Source: Wyeomyia smithii | Lineage: Eukaryota; Arthropoda; Insecta; Diptera; Culicidae | Direction of reading: 5' to 3' | Length of the DNA: 64,000 bases | Assembly (NCBI RefSeq): GCF_029784165.1 | Contig: NC_073696.1 | Span: 172,102,912-172,166,911 of the forward strand | Shown here: one piece after another, positions 58,279 through 64,000 of the stretch | Layout of the letters: every line of letters starts with the position of its first letter | Numbering within the stretch: the first letter of the stretch is position 1 | The notes under the pieces: model-generated | The model's input: only the letters and a program-made list of their open reading frames with translations | Databases searched by the model: none | Told to the model about the DNA's origin: nothing | Made by a program: the position numbers and the translations under genes

Positions 58279-59980
58279 TGTAACCTGTACGGTTGCAATT
58301 TTAGCATTGAGTGGAAAATTTACCTAATTTTGTGTAACGCCACTCGAGCATGTACGCGTAAAAGTAACCCTCATTTTGGGTACCGCTGCGAGAGAGTGTA
58401 TATGTGAAAATTACCCGCACTTGAACACCCCCGCAGCAGCGTGTACCCAACATGACAACTGACACCACTTGCGCTGAATATCGTTCACACAGGGTTGCCA
58501 ATGTTCCAGTTTAAACTGAATTCCTCCAGTTTTTTCCAAGTAATCCAGCCAAACAGTTTATTCCCAAAATCTTCCAGTTTTTTCAGATATTTGCCAGTTT
58601 TATCCAGTTTTTTATTCACTCAAGCTCCGATTAGTTTTCGGAAATATTTTTCAAACGGAAATTTTGTAGATTGATAAATTATTATGACAATTCTTAACAA
58701 AGGGTGGCGAAAAAATTTTCAAAATAAAATTCCCTGATTTTCCCTGAAATTTAACATAAATTTCCCTGATATTTTTCAGCATTCGGCACAAAAAAGTACA
58801 ACGTAGATCAACGCAAATCCGAAATCACAGTGAATAAAGTATAATCGGATATGAAACCCAACACTAGATGTCCCGAATTAATCTTTTGTCTCCTCTATAT
58901 CTCCTCTATAACTTAATTTTGAGATAGATTGATTGCGTAATTTTAAATTTTGTTGCTGTTAAAGGTAATTTTTCAGTCCATAATTTTAACAAAATGTAAC
59001 AAAACAAGACAGTTCCGATTAAAATGAGTAATTTTTTGCGAAGAGTTATCTCTTATGATCCAAAACTGACACTGTCTGGGTTCAATCCCCGTAACAGAAA
59101 AGCTCCTTCACAATCTTTTTTTCCTTTTTTCTAAATTTATTTGGGATCCAGTTTTTTCCAGTTTTTTCTTCAGCCTTATTCCAGTTAAATCGAAAATTTT
59201 ACTGGCAACTCTGCGTTCACATAAGTTTGTTTATTTTCGTTTAAATTCGTTCGTTTTTTCGTTTGTGAACGATATTGTCGCGTTGGATAGGTTCGATAAT
59301 TTTTATGTCATGTTTGTAGATAAATTGTTAGGCTTAGATAGGCCGGTATTTTCCTCTAGCTGCGAAAAAGTGGTGCTGAATCCAGTCTCGGCGGGTATGT
59401 TGTGGTCGGCAGCCATCGCGGGATGATCAGTTTAGCCTCGATCACGGTACGAGTGACACGCGTCGTTTGTTTATGTACGAAAAGTGCGCGTTTTTAACTG
59501 TTTTATTTTTACAGTTTGTGTCCCGTAGGAGCGAAGGTTGTGCCGTTCTTTTTTGAGACCAACGAAGGTTGTCCCGTTGGCCCGTGATTTGAGTGCTTTT
59601 TTTGTGTTTGCTCGCCGGAGTGGGTAAGCTACACGATTTGCTACCCCCCTGGCTAAGTGCCAAGGAGTTTTAAACACTACCCCGCCGGAGTTCGTTGCAG
59701 CAGGAGCTGTTGGGAACGGCCATCCCGACAACGAGAAGCAACGTCCCCGCAGCACCCCCACCACCGACAGCAAGAGAAAATTAGGAATAAAAAGCGATAA
59801 GTTTTTATTTTGTTTATTTATTTTGTTTTCCTTTTGTGTTCTAGTGAAAGTCCGAAATCCGATAGAGGTACACGCCGCCCTGTAAAAGAGGGTCTGCCGG
59901 GCAAAATCAAGTAACCCGAAAAGTAGCCAACTGCCTTCTGCAGTTGGTGATATTAGTGTGTAGGGTAACCCCCACTAATA
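58279..59980 (+). repeat. Gypsy-2 3' LTR, containing a MITE
   Basis: Starts TGTAACCTGTACGG like the 5' LTR. It is interrupted at 58490-59213 by a hAT MITE, continues ATAAGTTTGTTTATTTTCG at 59221, and ends CCCCCACTAATA at 59980. Confidence 0.88.
58490..59213. mobile_element. hAT-type MITE 4, 724 bp, inside the Gypsy-2 3' LTR
   Basis: Ends CAGGGTTGCCA and TGGCAACTCTG, flanked by a perfect 8-bp duplication CGTTCACA (58482-58489, 59214-59221). The 5' LTR shows the empty site. Both ends carry CCAGTTTTTTCCAGTTTT-type units. A tRNA B-box-like GGGTTCAATCCCC occurs near 59088-59100. Confidence 0.92.
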
Positions 59981-59984
59981 AACA
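59981..59984. repeat. Gypsy-2 target duplication, right (AACA)
   Basis: Matches 49798-49801. Confidence 0.85.
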
Positions 59985-60289
59985 GGAATTCTAAACTTTG
60001 TTTAAAGAACAAACTTTTGATTTACAAACAAATTTTTAGACCAGCAATGCTTTATGCTGTACCGATCTGGTCAAGTTGCTGTTCAACAAGGAAGAAAACG
60101 CTCCAAAGGATTCAGAATAAAATTTTGAAAATGATTTTTAAGCGTCCTCCTTGGTTTGGTACACTCGAATTACATAGACTTACTGGTGTTGAACCATTAG
60201 AAGCTATGTCAAATAAAATTATTAACAATTTTCGACAAAAATCGTTGCAATCCTCAATTGCTACGATAAGCTCTCTTTATAGCCTATGA
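59985..60289 (+). pseudogene. Jockey-2 ORF2 C-terminus
   Basis: Reads RNSKLCLKNK, then after a base change KQIFRPAMLYAVPIWSSCC, KTLQRIQNKILKMIF, a typical Jockey RT thumb and C-terminal region, ending TISSLYSL at 60289. 60290-60512 is 3' UTR with the A-tail. Confidence 0.88.
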
Positions 60290-60526
60290 ATTAGCATTTA
60301 AGTTGTTTGTAAGTTTACTTTCCTTTCTTGACAAGTAGGTTTAAATCCCTACGAATGATAAGTCCTAATTGCGAAAGCAAACAAATCCTAACAATTAAAA
60401 TTACTAACAGTGTTGAGAAGTCACCATTTGTGATTGGACACACATACTCATTATTTACTAATATTTATCATAAATACTTAAGCTACTAACAAATCCCCTA
60501 TTAAAAAAAAAAAAGAAACATCATTA

Positions 60527-62127
60527 TCTCAGAAACTACACAACCGATTTGATCAATATTATTATCAGATGAGCGGGCTAGTTAAGGGTTAACTGATGAA
60601 TTATGATTGTACACGTGGTTTCGAAGTTTGGCTGCCCTAAACGTTCTCATTTCATTTGATTATAATCGAACTTAAGCAACCGTTATGTAAAATCTAGAAA
60701 ATCTATAACGAGCGTCTTAGCAGATTGAACCGTTATGTATTAAATTGTTAATGAAACAACGAAAGTCTATTATCTCAAAGATTACGTGACTTATTTGATC
60801 ATAACTAGTGTCATACGAACGAGTCATCTCTCAAACTTGCAAATAACAAACTTCATAACAATTTGGTATGTGGCTCAAAAGTTATGGAAAGAAAAGAAAT
60901 TCAAAGAATATTTAAAACTATACCTGCTTTGATCGATATATGTGGCCTCAACATAAATAAAATGTGGTATCGTACTATTTGAACGTTCCAAATTCATTGA
61001 TTCCTGGCGATGTGTTTAAAGTCCTTAAATGCACGACGAATCGGCCATAGGATATGATCAAAGTCAAATAACAAATCGTTTGAAATGATTGGTTTTATTG
61101 AAATGACAACATCCTCGACTTTTGGCTTCTGTACATCACCTTAATTCTGAATATATTCATATTGGGTGGTATTCGGTCATTTCCAGCAAATTTTCTGACA
61201 TCAATCTGACACCGGAAATACTCATATTGGGATGTATTTAGTCATTTTGGTTGTTTTCCAGAAACTAAAAGTGGTCGTCTTTAAATTCAAAACGGTGTCA
61301 AGGGTAAATGTTTGGTTTCTATGCATATCAATAGCACAATAGCTCGGTTACGGAAATATCCATATTGGTCATTTTCGACTGTTTCCTATAAGTTGCCATT
61401 TAGCGATTCAAAATGGTGCCTGAGGTCAATTGTTAGTTCATTGCATCATTCTGATTCCAGAGATACTCATATTGGATGGTATTTGGTTATTTTAGGCTGT
61501 TTTTCACAAACCGGAATTCGCCATCTTGGATTTCAAAATGGTATTTAAGATAATTTCTGGCTTCTGAGCGTCATTCTGATTGAAGAAACACCCATATTGG
61601 GTGTAATTCGATCATTTTCGGCTGTTTCCCAGGAACCGGAAGTCGCCAACCTAGAATCCAAAATGAGATCTGTGGTCGATTTCAGCTGCTGTGTACCATT
61701 CTAGATCCGGAGATACTTATGTTAGACGGAAATCGGCCAATTTTGGCTATTTTCCAGAAACCACAAGTTGCCATCCTACAATTCATAATGGTGTCTGCAG
61801 GTGATTTGTGGCTCCAGTAATTGTGCCTGAGGTCGATCATGGAACATGTTCGTTACCACTAAAAACATTCACCTGCCAAATATGGTTTAATTTAGTTGAT
61901 TAGTTCTCGAGATATATGTACTTGTACTTCAAGAAAAGGGAAGGGCGTCGAACCGTTATGGACATATTTGTTACCCTTTAAAACATCCACATGCCAAATT
62001 CGGTTTCATTTGCTTGGTTTGTTTTTGAGTTGTACAGAAATTTATGTTTCATTTGTATTGGACTCCTCCTTTCCAGAAGAGGGAGGGGTCTCAAACTATC
62101 ATAGGAACCTTTATCGGGACCAAAAAC
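60527..62127. repeat. Interspersed repeat, copy 2 continued, with degenerate tandem block
   Basis: Continues the repeat cut by Jockey-2 (TCTCAGAAACTACACAACCG onward). 61110-61830 is a degenerate tandem array of roughly 120-bp units, each with a version of GATACTCATATTGG, GTATTTGGTCATTTT, CAGAAACCGGAAGT and TTCAAAATGGTG. No coding capacity. Confidence 0.7.
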
Positions 62128-62135
62128 CTCTAGGT

Positions 62136-63624
62136 GTAAACAGGGTAAGACCGCCCTGCGGGGTAAGACCGCCAAACGTAGTTTTACTACCAAGTTATAT
62201 AATAATTGAAAAATTTCTTTAGCGTGTCTGTTACAGTATAATTACATAACATTTTGCACCCTTTCTGCTTTGATAGTGCGCAAACGGTCACAGAAATAAT
62301 CAAAAACAACCTTTCGGCTGGCAACCGGTCAATGCGCTATTGTTTTGCGGCAACGGGACTTAAGGTTTTTTCTGTCTAAAAATCTATTGTTTTGTTTGTG
62401 AATATACGTTGAATCGGTTGCCTCAATCTGTCTCCTTTCGGAAATATCGAAAGCCGTGAGGAATCTTTTAATTTTGACTACTTTTCCGGTGAAATTTGAA
62501 AATGTTTCTCTGGGGGTAAAGCCGCCCACTCTACATGGGGTAAAACCGCCACGTATAAAACTGTTTGTTGTTTTGCTTCGAGACTCAAATGCATCGACAC
62601 TACAAAAGGAATGTTTACAGGATCAGTAAAGCAATTTCAAGCCATATAAGACAACGATGCTAATCGACCATTTTCGATTTGGTTAAAGTTTCCTAGTAAT
62701 ATTTTTTTAACAAGACTAATTTTTGAAAAAAGTTAACTTGTGTAAAGATGGTATTAACGAACAAAAAAAAATATTAGAGCCAGAACGGTTTGTTTGATCG
62801 GTATGACGTTTCTGGCAGAGTTCAAAATAGTAGTTAATAGAAGTTTTGTCCTTCCGAAAAGAGTATACACTGTAAAAAAATTTAAAGGAAAGAAAAAATA
62901 ATAGAGTTAAATTTTTTTTTCAAAATAATCATGCCTTTGCCTGCAAAATCTACAAAAGGTTTGCTCAACTTTGATGGTTGTTGGATCATGGAGTAATAAA
63001 AGTTTGAATAGCTCAAATTTTGTAAAGAAAAATTTCGTTCGTTCGGTTCGTTTGACTAGTATAGAATCGTTGGTAATGTTACAGATAGTAATTTTGTTCT
63101 TCAAAAAAAAACTCAAAAAAAATCAAAAAAATAATAATTATTATTATTACTTCATATATAATAAGTCTTTGAAAAAATCATACAGACAGGTTTAATGAGT
63201 ATTTATTTTAAGCAGGTATATTATAAAATGAATATCTTGAAAAACCCCAATTCTGAAATATCTATTCATTTTGAAAACCGCAAAAAGTTATTCAAACATT
63301 GATTCGAACTTGAATATTTAAAAAATAAAAACAGTTAAAACTTAAAAAAAAAATTTCTAGTTTTTCACAGTGTATAGTCAAAAAAAAAATACCAACTACA
63401 ACTTTGCCAAAGACACTCCACCGATAAAACCAACCGTTTTGGCCCTTAAAATATTTGTTATCCTTTTTAGATGGTGGGCGACCTTACCCCGCTGGTGGGC
63501 GGGCTTACTCCGGATGAAGAAGTTCTGCAAATTTTCAATGAATTTTTAAAATCAAAAAAAAAAAACTGGAAAATAAACAAAAATATTACATAAATGCTTA
63601 AGGTGGCGGTCTTACCCCGCTTAC
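62136..63624. mobile_element. 1.5-kb TIR element with GGGGTAAGACCGCC ends
   Basis: Inverted ends GTAAACAGGGTAAGACCGCC and complement of GGCGGTCTTACCCCGCTTAC, with imperfect 8-bp flanks CTCTAGGT and CCCTACGT. Extra copies of the end motif lie at about 62158, 62513, 62537, 63479 and 63495. The interior is AT-rich with no transposase frame. hAT-like by flank length, uncertain. Confidence 0.62.
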
Positions 63625-63730
63625 CCCTACGTACAAATTTTCACGTCGATCGGTTCGGTAGTTTTCGAGCTTATATGGATCAAACAGACAAACAGACTGA
63701 CAGACAGACCGGACTACATTTTTATAAGTA
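63625..63730. repeat. End of the interspersed repeat
   Basis: CAAATTTTCACGTCGATCGG, CGGTAGTTTTCGAGCTTATA and CAGACAGAC runs continue the sequence interrupted at 62135. It is the common distal part of this dispersed family. Confidence 0.6.
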
Positions 63731-64000
63731 TAGGGACCATTCATTAATGATATCACGCGTTAAGGGGGGAGGGGGAGGGGGATTCAAATATTGTGACATT
63801 TTGTGACATATGGGGGAGGGGGGGTTAGCTTGAGTGTGACATCACATTTCAACCAAAAATAAATAAATAAAAGAGTAACATACCTAACCGCAGAGATCAA
63901 CTCAGAACTATTTATAATATTTACATCATTCATTTATAGTTCTACGATCCCCTTTTTTGCTTAAGATTTGCTTTAAATAAAATAAATGACAATTTTTTTC
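63731..64000. repeat. MITE-like end with G-rich tract
   Basis: TAGGGACCATTCATTAATGA resembles the end of the MITE at 47289. Poly-G stretches (63753-63781, 63811-63826) follow. The far end was not found before the window ends, and the last ~150 bases show nothing. Confidence 0.4.

Larger units (their letters stand above)
49802..59980 (+). mobile_element. Gypsy-2: full-length Ty3/gypsy-type element, mutated
   Basis: LTRs at 49802-50646 and 58279-59980 (the latter enlarged by a MITE), primer binding site at 50649, gag, pol with protease, RT, RNase H and integrase in that order (gypsy order), then ~2 kb of 3' UTR without env. Same family group as Gypsy-1. Gag and pol each carry several stops or shifts, and the protease active site is deleted. 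Confidence 0.93.
47706..60512 (+). mobile_element. Jockey-2: 5'-truncated Jockey element split by Gypsy-2
   Basis: Flanked by a 14-bp duplication AAGAAACATCATTA (47692-47705, 60513-60526) and ended by an A-tail (60503-60512). It starts within the endonuclease, so it is 5' truncated as is usual for target-primed insertion. About 2.6 kb of Jockey sequence remain once Gypsy-2 is removed. The same family as Jockey-1. Confidence 0.9.

Overview
The window looks like a repeat-packed piece of a mosquito genome, probably a culicine. That is an inference from family resemblance: a host ion-channel gene of insect type, Jockey, I-type, RTE-like and gypsy retroelements, tRNA-headed SINEs, hAT, mariner and TTA/TAA-type MITEs, and the interspersed repeat carrying the 'ctcactcacttttctcagag' motif. 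The only host gene I can support is the 3' end of narrow abdomen (na, the NALCN sodium-leak channel) on the + strand at 24388-26118. Its four terminal exons encode the repeat IV pore, S6 and the cytoplasmic tail. Everything upstream to base 1 is plausibly its last large intron or intergenic sequence. || Region 1-15000 is a three-deep nest on the minus strand. A Jockey element (ORF1 13610-14894; ORF2 in three pieces at 13450-13600, 6448-7561 and 1-161) was split by a full-length I-type element (7562-13449, 13-bp target duplication). It was split again by a deletion-derivative gypsy element (162-6424) that integrated abnormally. Region 15000-21930 holds an AAGTTC-rich TIR-like repeat with an odd ORF, an RTE-like fragment, a tRNA-derived SINE with a folded-back second copy, and a decayed, 3'-truncated I-type element between inverted flanks. 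|| Downstream of na, 26300-29050 carries a hairpin and three hAT-type MITEs, each with a perfect 8-bp target duplication. Region 30480-35130 is an I-type RNase H remnant split by a 3-kb, almost perfectly palindromic hAT-like element. Region 35130-41993 contains small MITEs and then a giant inverted repeat with arms of about 2.4 and 1.8 kb. Those arms carry tandem 204-bp MITEs joined by a shared TTA, and the structure contains long (AT)n tracts. || Region 41994-47266 is a second I-type copy ending in a 500-base assembly gap. Region 47267-60526 is another nest: a 5'-truncated Jockey element on the + strand, inside it a complete but mutated gypsy element (49802-59980), and inside that element's 3' LTR a 724-bp hAT MITE. 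Each of these insertions has a target duplication. The remainder (60527-64000) is interspersed repeat with a degenerate ~120-bp tandem block and a 1.5-kb TIR element built around GGGGTAAGACCGCC. || I found no bacterial-type genes, CRISPR array or credible tRNA gene. The nested elements form a relative-age record of successive insertions, and the strongest new observations concern element structure and integration rather than protein-coding genes.
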